Below are positions 50,334 to 59,761 of a stretch of DNA of 64,000 nucleotides, piece by piece. Position numbers and translations under genes: made by a program. Origin of the DNA: CAZUYC01 sp964624475 (GTDB taxonomy: Bacteria > Myxococcota_A > UBA9160 > SMWR01); the NCBI GenBank assembly GCA_964624475.1, contig CAZUYC010000085.1, positions 116,729-180,728 on the forward strand. The letters are read 5' to 3'. Within the stretch, counting starts at the first letter, position 1. Every line of letters starts with the position of its first letter. The notes below the pieces were generated by a model, which saw only the letters and a list, made by a program, of their open reading frames with translations, was not told where the DNA came from and did no database searches.

Positions 50334-52868
50334 CTAGCTCCGCCGCTGCGGCGTCGCGGCACCCGGCCGCTCCGACCATTCCGGCGCGGCGCCCTCCAGG
50401 GCGGACCCCGCGGCCGGGTCGACCGAGCGCAGGTGCAGGTCCCGCTGCGGGAAGGGGATCTCGATCCCCGCCTCGCGCAGCGCCCGGTGGATGTCGAGCA
50501 GGAGCTGGCCCCGGAGGGTCCGCGAGGTGTCGAAGTCGGGCGCCCACACGCGGACGAGGAAGTCGAGCGAGCTCTCCCCCAGGCGATCGAAGAGCACCAC
50601 CGGGGGAGGCTCGGTCAGGAACTCCGGCCGCGCCCGCACGACCGCATCGAGCAGCGCGATGACGCGCTCCGGATCGCTGCCGTAGGCGACCCCCACGGGG
50701 ATCTCGATCCTCCGCTGCCGGTCGGAGAGGGTCCAGTTCACGAAGGACTCGGAGACGAGCTTCGAGTTCGGGATCACCACCTCGGAGCCGTCGAAGGTCC
50801 GCAGGGTGCTCGAGCGGATCCCGATCCGCCGCACCTCCCCCTGCACGCTGCCGAGCTCCAGCGTGTCGCCGACCTGGACCGGTCGCTCGAAGAGCAGGAT
50901 CAGGCCCGACACGACGTTGTTCACGATGTCCTGGAGGCCGATCCCGACGCCGACCCCGAGCGCGCCGAGCATCAGCGTGAGGCGGCCGACGTCGAAGCCC
51001 GCGGCGAGCACGGCCATCGAGAAGCCGATCATCAGCACCGCGTAGCGGACGAGCGTCGAGATCGCGAAGGGAACGCCCCGCGGCAGCGCCGCGCGAGAGA
51101 GCACGTCCTCCTCGAGTGCGAAGCGGATGAAGCGCGCGAAGAGGGTCGAGGCCCAGATCATGAGCGCGAAGCCGAGGGCGCCCCCGAGCGAGAGCGTGAG
51201 CTCGCCGAGCTTCCACTCGCTGGTGAGGGCCGCGCGGAGCCCTGCGAGCACGGGATCGGCGCTGTCGAAGGCGCGCAGCGAGTTCCAGACCCACGCGAGG
51301 CCGGCGCCCGCCCGGATCAGCGCGCCCCCCCGCCGGCGGAGCAGCGACTCGTGGTGGCGCACCATGCGCAGCCGGCGCGCCGCCCCGCTCCGCAGCAGGA
51401 GCGCAAGGAAGCCTTCGAGCACGCGCGCCAGCGCGAACGCGACGAAGGCATAGAGCGCGGTCGCGAGCGTCCCCTCGACGAGCACCTCGGCGAGCTCGGT
51501 GTTGCCGAGCAGGTTCGAGAGGATCGAGATCGCGCCGAGCAGCAGCGCCAGCCGCGTCCCGAGCGCGATCGCGCGCAGCAGGGCAGGGCGGCGGCTGAGC
51601 TGGCCGAGCTTCGCAAGGCGGGCGGGGCGCCGCAGCCAGAGCAGCCCGACGACGACGGCCGTGGCGATCGAGAGCAGGACGAGGCGCGACGCCACGAGGT
51701 CCGGCACGAGGCGCTCGCGCATCCGGTCGGCCGCGTACACCACCACGAGCCCGTACAGGATGGGGTGCAGCTCGCGGTCCACCAGCAGGACCAGGAGCCG
51801 CAACGCAGCCAATACGACGACGGCGTGGCCGAGACCCTGGACGACGGGCGGCTGGTTGGGGATCAGGAGGGCGCCGGCCATGAGTCCCAGCACCAGGCCG
51901 GCCGACAGCGGTCGCTCGAGGACACGCGCCGGAGCCGCGAACGCCGGGTCCTCCTCGGCCAGCCGCCGCGCGGGCCGGCGCAGCGCGATCGTCGCGAGGA
52001 TGCCGGCGACGGTCAGGCCGCCGAGCAGCAGCAGCCCCAGCACGCGGTCGGCCGCGAAGTTCCGGAGGTCCTCGAGGTCGTGGGCGCGCGCGGCGGCCAT
52101 CCTCTCCAGGAGATCGCCCTCGGCAGGCGCGGGCTCCTGCAGCGCCTGCCAGAGCGACGGCCGGTCGAGGACGAAGTAGGCCCTGCGCCGCTCCTTGCGC
52201 CTCGCGGCCACGAGATCGAGGATCTCGTCGACCGTCGACTGATGGCGGGCGATGCTCTCCCGCACTGTCAGGATCTGGTTGCGGCGCTGGCGAGCCTTCT
52301 TCTGCGCGCGCTCGATCGAGCCGAGCGTCTTCTCGATGCGCGCGATCACGGCGGTGGGCTGCGAATCGAAGGCCGCCTTCTCGCGCGTCGCCTGCCACAC
52401 CTGCTGGCGATCGGCGAGCAGCGCGAGATCCGCATCGAGGGCCTCGGCCCGGCGGGTGAGGGTCGCGCTCCACGCCCCGAGCCGGTCGTGCAGGCGCGCG
52501 AAGTCGAAGCTCACCCGGTCGAGCTCGATCCGCGAAACGCCCCTGGCGAGGCGCTCGCGGGCCGAGCCGGCGAGGCCCGCCACCTCCTCCGCGGAGGCGA
52601 CGAGCTGCCGCTCGATCTCCGCCTCGGCCGCCTCCGGCTCGGCGCGCTCCCGGATCTGGCGGATGCGCTCGCTCTCCTCCTGCGCGCGGTCGGCCACCTC
52701 GGCCCCCGCAATCGGGGTGGGCTTCGGCGGGGCCGCGGGAGCCCCCGCCGGCGCTCCGGCAGCGGGGGGCGCGGCAGGAGCCGACTCGGGCGGCTGCGCC
52801 GGGGCGGGGAGCGCCGCGAGCGCGAGCCCCGCGAGCGCGGCGAGCAGGCTCCGAGCGCCCCGCTTCAC
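50334..52868 (-). CDS. Large mechanosensitive channel of the MscS/KefA family
   Basis: 844 residues. A signal peptide and Pro/Ala linker, a periplasmic coiled-coil region (~55-250), then about ten membrane helices, and the MscS core from ~590. The pore-lining helix is LTLMLGALGVGVGIGLQDIV and the beta domain RPVQVGDTLELGSVQGEVRR. FDGSEVVIPNSKLVSESFVN follows. Such channels release solutes at hypo-osmotic shock. GTG 52868 overlaps the upstream metallo-beta-lactamase gene's TGA (GTGA). Confidence 0.93.
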   Translation of the reverse strand: MKRGARSLLAALAGLALAALPAPAQPPESAPAAPPAAGAPAGAPAAPPKPTPIAGAEVADRAQEESERIRQIRERAEPEAAEAEIERQLVASAEEVAGLAGSARERLARGVSRIELDRVSFDFARLHDRLGAWSATLTRRAEALDADLALLADRQQVWQATREKAAFDSQPTAVIARIEKTLGSIERAQKKARQRRNQILTVRESIARHQSTVDEILDLVAARRKERRRAYFVLDRPSLWQALQEPAPAEGDLLERMAAARAHDLEDLRNFAADRVLGLLLLGGLTVAGILATIALRRPARRLAEEDPAFAAPARVLERPLSAGLVLGLMAGALLIPNQPPVVQGLGHAVVVLAALRLLVLLVDRELHPILYGLVVVYAADRMRERLVPDLVASRLVLLSIATAVVVGLLWLRRPARLAKLGQLSRRPALLRAIALGTRLALLLGAISILSNLLGNTELAEVLVEGTLATALYAFVAFALARVLEGFLALLLRSGAARRLRMVRHHESLLRRRGGALIRAGAGLAWVWNSLRAFDSADPVLAGLRAALTSEWKLGELTLSLGGALGFALMIWASTLFARFIRFALEEDVLSRAALPRGVPFAISTLVRYAVLMIGFSMAVLAAGFDVGRLTLMLGALGVGVGIGLQDIVNNVVSGLILLFERPVQVGDTLELGSVQGEVRRIGIRSSTLRTFDGSEVVIPNSKLVSESFVNWTLSDRQRRIEIPVGVAYGSDPERVIALLDAVVRARPEFLTEPPPVVLFDRLGESSLDFLVRVWAPDFDTSRTLRGQLLLDIHRALREAGIEIPFPQRDLHLRSVDPAAGSALEGAAPEWSERPGAATPQRRS

Positions 52869-53806
52869 GACCCGGAGCCCGTGCCGTGGTCGCGCGGCCG
52901 GACGGCGCCCGTCGCCTCCTCGAAGGCGCGGCGCACGACGAAGTCGCGGTCGAGCCTCAAGACGAGCGGGATCCCCAGCACCGCGAAGCCGCGGTCGCTC
53001 GTGAGCGTGCGGCGCGCGAGCTCCTGCGTCCGCTCGAGCGAGAGGCCCTCGGAGACCGCCTGCGCAACGAGCTGCCACACCTCGCGCAGGAAGGCCTGGA
53101 AGGTGCGGATCCCCGCGCGGTCCGCGAGCGGCCCGTGGCCCGGGATCACGCGGTCGAAGTCGAGCGCGAGCGCGCGGTCGAGCGTCTCGATCCAGGCCTC
53201 GACCGAGCCGCCGGCTTCGAGGTCGACGTTCGGGTAGCGCCCGTTGACGAAGAGGTCGCCGAGGTGCAGGACCCGGTCCTCGACGAAGAGCACCACGAGA
53301 TCGCCCCCGGTGTGGCCGCGGCCGAGGTAGAGCGAGCGGATCGTCTTGCCGCCGATCCGCAGCTCGCGCTCCGCCTCGAAGGTGTCGTTCGGGAGAGTCT
53401 CCGCGTTGCCACCGCTCCAGTACCCGGGGTCGAAGTCGAGCATGTACTCGCGCGTGCGCCGCGTGGCGACGACCCGGGTGCCGGGCGGGAAGCCCGGATT
53501 CCCGTGCGAGTGGTCCATGTGGTAGTGGGTGTTGATGACGGCCTGCACGGGGCCCCCGCTGAGCCGCTCCGCGAGCTCGCGGATGCGCGACCCCTGCGCG
53601 CGGAAGGTCATCGTGTCGACGATCACCGCGCCTTCGGCCGTGCGCAGCACGCCCACGTTGCCGTTGATGCCGCCGGCCTGGACGAGGTGCAGGTCGTCCG
53701 TCACCCGCTCGGACTCGAGCGTCGTGACCTCCTGGTAGAGCCAGACGAAGGCGACGCCGGCCACGACGACCAGCGCCGCGGCGCCGATCGCGAGCTTGCG
53801 GAGCAT
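52865..53806 (-). CDS. Membrane-anchored metallo-beta-lactamase-fold hydrolase
   Basis: 313 residues. An N-terminal signal or anchor (LAIGAAALVVVAGVAFVWLY), then NTHYHMDHSHG (H-x-H-x-D-H), LGRGHTGGDLVVLF, HLGDLFVNG and VIPGHGPL, the complete metal-ligand set. The arrangement is close to subclass B3-like and quinoprotein-relay hydrolases. It probably acts in the periplasm on an unknown ester or lactam. GGGAGGG precedes ATG 53806. It is coupled to the MscS gene. Confidence 0.9.
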   Translation of the reverse strand: MLRKLAIGAAALVVVAGVAFVWLYQEVTTLESERVTDDLHLVQAGGINGNVGVLRTAEGAVIVDTMTFRAQGSRIRELAERLSGGPVQAVINTHYHMDHSHGNPGFPPGTRVVATRRTREYMLDFDPGYWSGGNAETLPNDTFEAERELRIGGKTIRSLYLGRGHTGGDLVVLFVEDRVLHLGDLFVNGRYPNVDLEAGGSVEAWIETLDRALALDFDRVIPGHGPLADRAGIRTFQAFLREVWQLVAQAVSEGLSLERTQELARRTLTSDRGFAVLGIPLVLRLDRDFVVRRAFEEATGAVRPRDHGTGSGS

Positions 53807-53894
53807 GACGCGCCCTCCCGGAGGCGGCCGCGATGATGGCACAGCCGCGCCCGGGAGGCCGACACGAGCTCGCTCCCGCTCGGCTCCGCGGCCC

Positions 53895-55163
53895 CTAGAC
53901 GTCGGCGCGCAGTGGGGTGGGCTTGCCGAAGAGCCAGCCCTGGCCGAAGGGGATGCCGAGGCGCCCGAGCGTCGCGAGCTCCTCGAGCGTGTCGAGGCCC
54001 TCGCCGATGATGCGCGCACCGATGCGGTCGGCCACGGAGCACAGCGCCCGCACCAGCTCCTGGCGGCCGGGGTCCTGGTCGATGCCGTGGACGAAGGCGC
54101 GGTCCACCTTGATGAAATCCGGCGAGAGCTCCATCACCGCCTCGAGGCTCGCGTAGCCCGCGCCGGTATCGTCGAGCGCGATCTGGAAGCCGAGGCGGCG
54201 GTAGTAGTCGCGCACCTCGCGGAAGATGTGGAAATTGCCGATCGACTCCTGCTCCGAGATCTCGAAGACCATGTCGCAGGGGCGGAGGCCGCAGGCCTCG
54301 AGGGTCCTCGAGATCGACTCCGCCCGGAACGCCGGGTCGTGGATGGTGGTGGGCCGCACGTTCAGGAAGAGCTTGGCGCCGCCCGGGAGGTCCTTCGCGC
54401 CGCGCAGTCCGCTCTGACGGCAGAGGCAGTCGAGCTGGTAGATCAAGTCCTGCTCGGTGGCCGTCGCGAAGAGCGCGCGCGGCGAATGCAGTTCGGAGCC
54501 CTCGGGCCCGCGCGCGAGCGCCTCGTACCCGAACACGGTGCGCGTCTCGACCTCGACGATCGGCTCGTAGACCGACGTGATCTGACGCGAGAGCACGAGA
54601 TCGAAGAGCCGCTGCCGCCGGCGGCGCGCGGCGACCAGGGCCGTGAGGCCGGCCTCCTCTCGGGCCTCGGCCAGCGCGGCCGCGAGCTGCGTCTCGGCGG
54701 TGATCGTGGGGTTTCGCAGCGCGGCTCCCGTGCCCACGGGAAGCGCGGGAAGCTCCCGCAGGTACGGGTAGGCCACGCGATGCCCGCGGCGCGCGAGGGC
54801 ATCCGCGATCCGGCGGCGCAGATCCGGGAGCTCGCGGCGGTAGAAGGCCACCTCGTTCGCCTCGCGGAAGACGAGGACGACGATCTCGCGGCGCCCCGTC
54901 TCCCCCCCCACCACGAGATCGTCGACCCCGAGCGCGTCGCCCGCGGCATCGGCGACCAGGGCGCCGAGGTCGTCGGTGGCCCGCTGCAGCGCTGCGCCCC
55001 CGTACTGGACCTCGATCGGCCGCAGCGCCGAGGCGTCGACGACGACCGCCCCCAGGACTCCGCAGTGGGTGAAGCGCGAGGAGATGCGCGGCAGGCACGC
55101 GCCGAGGACGGGCAGCTGCCCCGTCGCGGTCTCCATCCGGGCGCCCTGCGGACCCTCCCCCAT
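53895..55163 (-). CDS. EAL-domain protein (c-di-GMP phosphodiesterase) with a degenerate GGDEF-like N-terminus
   Basis: 422 residues. EAL core from ~170: VFGYEALARGP, LFLNVRPTTIHD, FEISEQESIGN, IALDDTGAGYASLEAVMEL, PDFIKVDRAFVHGID, IIGEGLDTLEE and GQGWLFGKP. The metal and catalytic residues look intact, although DDTG replaces the usual DDFG. The N-terminal 150 residues have a GGDEF-like pattern (GVLGAVVVDASAL, DLVVGGETGRREIVVLV) without the catalytic motif. The start could be ATG 55163 or 55136. Confidence 0.87.
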   Translation of the reverse strand: MGEGPQGARMETATGQLPVLGACLPRISSRFTHCGVLGAVVVDASALRPIEVQYGGAALQRATDDLGALVADAAGDALGVDDLVVGGETGRREIVVLVFREANEVAFYRRELPDLRRRIADALARRGHRVAYPYLRELPALPVGTGAALRNPTITAETQLAAALAEAREEAGLTALVAARRRRQRLFDLVLSRQITSVYEPIVEVETRTVFGYEALARGPEGSELHSPRALFATATEQDLIYQLDCLCRQSGLRGAKDLPGGAKLFLNVRPTTIHDPAFRAESISRTLEACGLRPCDMVFEISEQESIGNFHIFREVRDYYRRLGFQIALDDTGAGYASLEAVMELSPDFIKVDRAFVHGIDQDPGRQELVRALCSVADRIGARIIGEGLDTLEELATLGRLGIPFGQGWLFGKPTPLRADV

Positions 55164-55200
55164 GCCTGCCGCATCGGCCGTTCGGGGCGGGTTTTTGAGG

Positions 55201-58194
55201 ATGGCGTACGATTCCACGCCGATGTCCCCCTCGCTGCGGCTCCTGACCCAGCTCCTCTTCCTGCTCTCCGGGACCACCGCCCTCGTCTACCAGGTCACCT
55301 GGGTCCGGGACCTCTCGCTGATCTTCGGCGCGAGCCACCAGGCGACGAGCATCGTGCTCGCGTCGTTCATGGCGGGCCTCGCGCTCGGCGGCGCCGCGGC
55401 GGGCCGCCGCGCCGGGTCGGTGTCGCGACCGCTCGCCGTCTACGGGCTCCTCGAGATCGGCATCGCGCTCTTCGCCGCAGCCCTCCCGCTGCTCCTCGGC
55501 GTCGTCGACGCCGCCTACGTCGCCGCGGCGAGGCGCGCCGGCGGCGTGACCCCGGGCATCACGCTCGCGAGGATCGCCCTCTCCTTCGGGCTGCTGGCGC
55601 TCCCGACTTCCCTGATGGGCGCAACCCTCCCGATCCTGGTCCAGTTCTCGGTCCAGCGCCGCGCCGAGCTCGGGACCCGCCTCGCGTGGCTCTACGGGAT
55701 CAACACCCTCGGCGCCGCCGCGGGCGCGGTCGCGGCCGGGTTCCTGCTGATCCCGGGGCTCGGCGTCTGGCGGACGCAGCTCGTGGCCGTGGGCGCGAAC
55801 CTGGCGATCGGCGCCGCGGCGCTCTGGGCCGACGCAAGGCTGCATCGCTCGTCCGCGGGAGCGGCGCCATCCCGGGCGCCGCTCGCCCCGGAGCCGGCCC
55901 CGGAGGTTGCGAGCCCGCTCGCGCTGCGCCTCGCCTTCCTCGGGACCGCCGTCGCCGGCGCCTGCGCCCTCGCGCTCGAGGTGCTCTGGACCCGCGCCAT
56001 CTCGCTCGCGGTCGGGAGCACCATCTACAGCTTCACGGTGATGCTCGCGGCCTTCCTCGCCGGCATCTGGCTCGGGAGCTGGCTCTGTGCCGCCGCCCCG
56101 CTGCGCCGCATCGGCGAGGCGAGCCAGATGGGCCTCTGCCTGGTCGCGATCGGCGTCACGAGCTGGCTCGTCTCGGCCCTGATCCCGCACCTGCCGCAGC
56201 TCATGGTGGAGCTCAACTTCTCGCTCTACGGCGATCTCCAGCGCGTGCGACCCGGGACGGCGCTGCTGATCGCGTGGAGCGTGATGCTCGTCCCCTGCGT
56301 CTTCATGGGAGCCGCCTTCCCGCTCGCGGTGCGCGCGCGGGCGCGCCTGCGCGCCGGCACCGGCGAGCCCGTGGGCGACACCGTGGGGCTCAACACGCTC
56401 GGCTCGATCGCGGGCTCGCTCGCGGCGGGCTTCGTCCTGATCCCGGGGCCCGGCCTCCAGCGCGGGATGCTCCTGGCGGGCGCCCTCGACGTCGCGTGGG
56501 GCGCGATCGTGCTCGGCGCGGCGCTGTCCGCGCGTCCGCGGCCCCTTCCCGCGCTCGTGCGAGCCGCCGCGGGGACCCTCGCAGCGGCCGCGCTCGCGTT
56601 TCCGTTCCTCGCGCCGCGCTGGGACGTCGGGGTGCTCGGCGCCTTCACCAACAACCAGATCCGCCGCTACGTGCAGGGCGGCGGCCGCGTCGACGTCGGC
56701 GCGGCGCTCGGCGGCCACCGCCTGCTCTACTTCGGCGAGGGGAGCACCTCGACCGTCGCCGTCGTGGAGCGCCGCGGCCACCGCTCGATCCTCGTGAACG
56801 GCAGGGCCGAGGCCTCCGACTTCCTGCCGGACCTCGAGGTCGAGTACCTGCTCGGCCACCTGCCGCTGCTGCTGCACGCGGCGCCGCGCAACGCGCTCGT
56901 GGTGGGGCTCGGCGCGGGAGTGACGCTCGGAGCGGTCACCGCGCACGAGGAGCTCGAGGCGATCACGCTCGTCGAGATCGAACGGGCGGTCCTCGAAGGC
57001 GCCCGCCGCTTCTCGGACGTGAACGACGCGGCGCTCGACGACCCGCGCCTCGCGATCGTGATCCAGGACGGCCGGAACTTCCTCGCCACGACCCCCCGCC
57101 GCTTCGACGTCATCACCGCCGACCCGATCCAGCCGGGGACGGCGGGCTCCGCCTACCTCTACACGAGCGAGTACTACGAGCTCGCTGCCGGACGCCTCGC
57201 GGAGGGAGGCGTGATGTGCCAGTGGTGGCCGGCTTCGGATCTCTCGAACGAGAACTTCCGCTCGGTGGTGGCGAGCTTCGCCGCCGTCTTTCCCCACACG
57301 CAGATGTGGCAGTCGACCTACGACGTGATCCTGATCGGGAGCGCCCGCCCGGTTCGCGTCGACCCGGCTGACCTCGCCGGGCGCATCGCGCAGCCGCGCG
57401 TGGCGCGGCAGCTGGCCCGCATCGGCCTCGAGGCGCCGCTGCCCTTCCTCGCCGGCTTCGCGCTCGAGGACGCGGGCGTGCGGCGCTTCGCCGCGGGGGC
57501 ACCGCGAAACACCGACGACAACGTCTACCTCGAGTTCTCGAGCCCGCTCGCGTTCGGGTCGACCGAGGGGCCGAACAACGTGATCTCGATCGATGCCCAC
57601 CGCGAGAACCCGGCGACCCTGCTCGCCGGCCCGGCGCCGCTCTTCGCCTCGCTCGAGGCGGCCCGGGCGAGGCTCGCGGAGTACCAGGCGGCCAAGCGGG
57701 CCGTGACGAAGATCCACTTCAGCGCGCGCACGCACCGCTTCGCTCGGGTCAACGAATCGCTCGCGGGCGCGAACGCGCGCCTGCGCGGCATCCTGCGCGA
57801 GCTCCCGGACTACGGGCCGGCGCGTGTCCAGCTCGCCGACAACCTGGCGCAGATCGCCGTGCGCAAGCTCGAGCAGGACCGGCCCGAAGAGGCGGTGGCG
57901 GCGGCGCGCGAGTCGCTGGAGCTGGCGGGCGACGCGAAGGCCCATCACGTGCTCGCGACGGCGCTGGCAAGGCTCGGGCGCGAGCCGGAGGCCATCCCGC
58001 ACTTCGAGGCCTCCCGCGAGCTGCGCCCCTGGTACTGGCTCGGCTACGCGGAGCTCGCCGGGGCCTACCAGCGCTCGGGGCGCACCTCCGACGCGATCCG
58101 CACGCTGCGCGAAGGCCTCGCCGTGGAGCCCGACAACCCGGTCATGACCGCGCAGCTCCGGACGCTGCTCGGGAATCTCGCCGAACGCTCTTGA
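55201..58194 (+). CDS. Membrane-fused spermidine-synthase-like protein with TPR tail
   Basis: 997 residues (ATG 55222 would give 990). Residues ~10-430 hold about 12 membrane helices in two similar halves, each beginning like SGTTALVYQVTWVRDLSLIF and ALALEVLWTRAISLAVGSTI. Residues ~470-740 are a spermidine-synthase/methyltransferase Rossmann fold (ALVVGLGAGVTLGAV, VEIERAVLEGA, VIQDGRNFLATTPRRFDVIT, ADPIQPGT). The last ~150 are TPR-like helices. Whether it makes a polyamine is doubtful; such fused proteins remain uncharacterised. Confidence 0.87.
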   Translation: MAYDSTPMSPSLRLLTQLLFLLSGTTALVYQVTWVRDLSLIFGASHQATSIVLASFMAGLALGGAAAGRRAGSVSRPLAVYGLLEIGIALFAAALPLLLGVVDAAYVAAARRAGGVTPGITLARIALSFGLLALPTSLMGATLPILVQFSVQRRAELGTRLAWLYGINTLGAAAGAVAAGFLLIPGLGVWRTQLVAVGANLAIGAAALWADARLHRSSAGAAPSRAPLAPEPAPEVASPLALRLAFLGTAVAGACALALEVLWTRAISLAVGSTIYSFTVMLAAFLAGIWLGSWLCAAAPLRRIGEASQMGLCLVAIGVTSWLVSALIPHLPQLMVELNFSLYGDLQRVRPGTALLIAWSVMLVPCVFMGAAFPLAVRARARLRAGTGEPVGDTVGLNTLGSIAGSLAAGFVLIPGPGLQRGMLLAGALDVAWGAIVLGAALSARPRPLPALVRAAAGTLAAAALAFPFLAPRWDVGVLGAFTNNQIRRYVQGGGRVDVGAALGGHRLLYFGEGSTSTVAVVERRGHRSILVNGRAEASDFLPDLEVEYLLGHLPLLLHAAPRNALVVGLGAGVTLGAVTAHEELEAITLVEIERAVLEGARRFSDVNDAALDDPRLAIVIQDGRNFLATTPRRFDVITADPIQPGTAGSAYLYTSEYYELAAGRLAEGGVMCQWWPASDLSNENFRSVVASFAAVFPHTQMWQSTYDVILIGSARPVRVDPADLAGRIAQPRVARQLARIGLEAPLPFLAGFALEDAGVRRFAAGAPRNTDDNVYLEFSSPLAFGSTEGPNNVISIDAHRENPATLLAGPAPLFASLEAARARLAEYQAAKRAVTKIHFSARTHRFARVNESLAGANARLRGILRELPDYGPARVQLADNLAQIAVRKLEQDRPEEAVAAARESLELAGDAKAHHVLATALARLGREPEAIPHFEASRELRPWYWLGYAELAGAYQRSGRTSDAIRTLREGLAVEPDNPVMTAQLRTLLGNLAERS

Positions 58195-58220
58195 GAGGGG
58201 GTTCGCCGGCGCCTCGCGCC

Positions 58221-58775
58221 TCAGTGGATGCCGCGGGTGGCGACCAGGGTCGAGGGATCGATGCCGAGGCTGCGCACGACGTGCTCCCACATGGCGGCGG
58301 GCTCGACCTCGAAGATCACGTCCCGGCTCACCGGCGCGAGCAGCCACGCTCCCTCGGAGAGCTCGCTCTCGAGCTGACCGGGGCCCCATCCCGCGTAGCC
58401 GAGCAGGAGCTGGAGCTTCTGCGGCGGGTCCTCGGCGAGGCGGCGCAGCACCTCGAGCGAGCCGGCGAAGCCGATCCCGTCGCCCACCGGCTTCACGTCG
58501 TCGGAGTCGACCAGCGCCTGCTCGCCCAGGAGCATCCAGCCGGTCTGCGGCTGCACGGGTCCCCCCCAGCCGATCTCCTTCTCGGGCTCGCCGCGCCAGC
58601 CGATGCGCAGCGTCGTGCAGAGGTCGCTCGCCGTGAGCTCCGTCAGGCGGTTCAGCACCACGCCGAAGGTACCGTCCGCGTCGTGGTGGATCAGTAGCAC
58701 GACCGTGCGCTTGAAGTTCGGATCGAGCAGCTGCGGCATGGCGACGAGGAAGGTCGGGGCGAGTGAGTCCGCCAC
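58221..58775 (-). CDS. yqgE: YqgE/AlgH family protein
   Basis: 184 residues. PTFLVAMPQLLDPNFKRTVV, LLIHHDADGTFGVVLNRLTE, IGWGGPVQPQTGWMLL and LLLGYAGWGPGQLESELSEG match the family closely. Its biochemical role is undefined; the AlgH name comes from alginate regulation in Pseudomonas. It starts at GTG 58775. Confidence 0.93.
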   Translation of the reverse strand: MADSLAPTFLVAMPQLLDPNFKRTVVLLIHHDADGTFGVVLNRLTELTASDLCTTLRIGWRGEPEKEIGWGGPVQPQTGWMLLGEQALVDSDDVKPVGDGIGFAGSLEVLRRLAEDPPQKLQLLLGYAGWGPGQLESELSEGAWLLAPVSRDVIFEVEPAAMWEHVVRSLGIDPSTLVATRGIH

Positions 58776-58833
58776 GTCCGCATTGTAACACGCGGGGAGC
58801 CGCCGGAGCGCCGGCTCCGGTACGCTCCCGACG

Positions 58834-59643
58834 ATGGATCGTCGACGAGGGACTCGGGCCGCGGCCCTGCTGCTGATCGGCGCGACGGCGGGTCTCGCGA
58901 CCTGCCGATTCCCGCAGCCCTCGGGCGGCTCGCTCGCCCTGCGTTTCGCGATCCAGAGCCTCGGCCTCGAGATCTTCCTCGCAGCCGTCGCGCTCGCGGC
59001 CGCCTCCCTCTCGCGCCGGCCGCTGCGCGCGCGCCTCGGGCTCGGACCGAGCCGGATTCCGCTGCGCCTGGTCGCCGTCCTCGCGGTCGGCGCGATCGCC
59101 GTGAGCTTTGCCCTCGACGGCGTGCTCGAGCTCACGGCCCTGCGCGAGCGGAGCGCGCTCGCGCGCTTCGACTTCACGCTGGCCGGCGCCCGCGGCGGCG
59201 CCTTCTGGCTCGCGCTGGTCGGCATCGGAGTCGCGCCGGGGATCGCCGAGGAGCTGCTCTTCCGGGGCTTCGTGCAGCGCGGCCTCGAGGCGCGCCTCGG
59301 TCCCGCGCTGGCGATCGTGCTCGCGGCCGCGCTCTTCGGCGCCTTCCACGGCGAGCTCTGGTACGCGCTGTCCGCGGGTGTGCTCGGGCTCTACCTCGGG
59401 CTCGCGGCTCACCTCGCCGGGAGCATCCGCGCGGCGATCGCCTGCCACGCCGCGAACAACCTCCTCGCCGTCGCGGAGGCCGCGCGCTGGCCAGGGCTCG
59501 AGATCGCGAACCCCGCAACGACGGCTGGGGGCTTCGCCCTCGCGGCCGCCTGCCTCTGGGCCGTCGACCGCCGCGCCGCTCCGTCCGGGCTGCAAAGATC
59601 GCGGGACGACGGACCCATGGCGACGGCTCCCGGCGCCCTTTAG
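58834..59643 (+). CDS. CPBP-family intramembrane metalloprotease
   Basis: 269 residues with about seven membrane helices. Motif 1 IAEELLFRGFVQRGLEARLG has the Glu-Glu-x-x-x-Arg, motif 2 LFGAFHGELWYALSAG the His, and motif 3 CHAANNLLAV the final His. These are Abi/CAAX-protease-type glutamic proteases; bacterial members act in peptide maturation or immunity. It is divergent from yqgE, 58 bases away. Confidence 0.9.
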   Translation: MDRRRGTRAAALLLIGATAGLATCRFPQPSGGSLALRFAIQSLGLEIFLAAVALAAASLSRRPLRARLGLGPSRIPLRLVAVLAVGAIAVSFALDGVLELTALRERSALARFDFTLAGARGGAFWLALVGIGVAPGIAEELLFRGFVQRGLEARLGPALAIVLAAALFGAFHGELWYALSAGVLGLYLGLAAHLAGSIRAAIACHAANNLLAVAEAARWPGLEIANPATTAGGFALAAACLWAVDRRAAPSGLQRSRDDGPMATAPGAL

Positions 59644-59761
59644 CGGGCGCGCCGTCCTGCCGATCGCCTGCGAGGGGCCGTCTCCGCGCGCAAGCCGCCC
59701 GATGCACGCCATCTGCCTTGCGGAGTTCGCGAGCCCCCGACGAGGCTGGAGCCCAGGCGCG

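Noticed and set aside
58834..59643. Abortive-infection or bacteriocin-immunity system around the CPBP protease
   Set aside because: The neighbours are yqgE and PilZ, with no toxin, peptide precursor or ABC exporter. CPBP alone does not support it.
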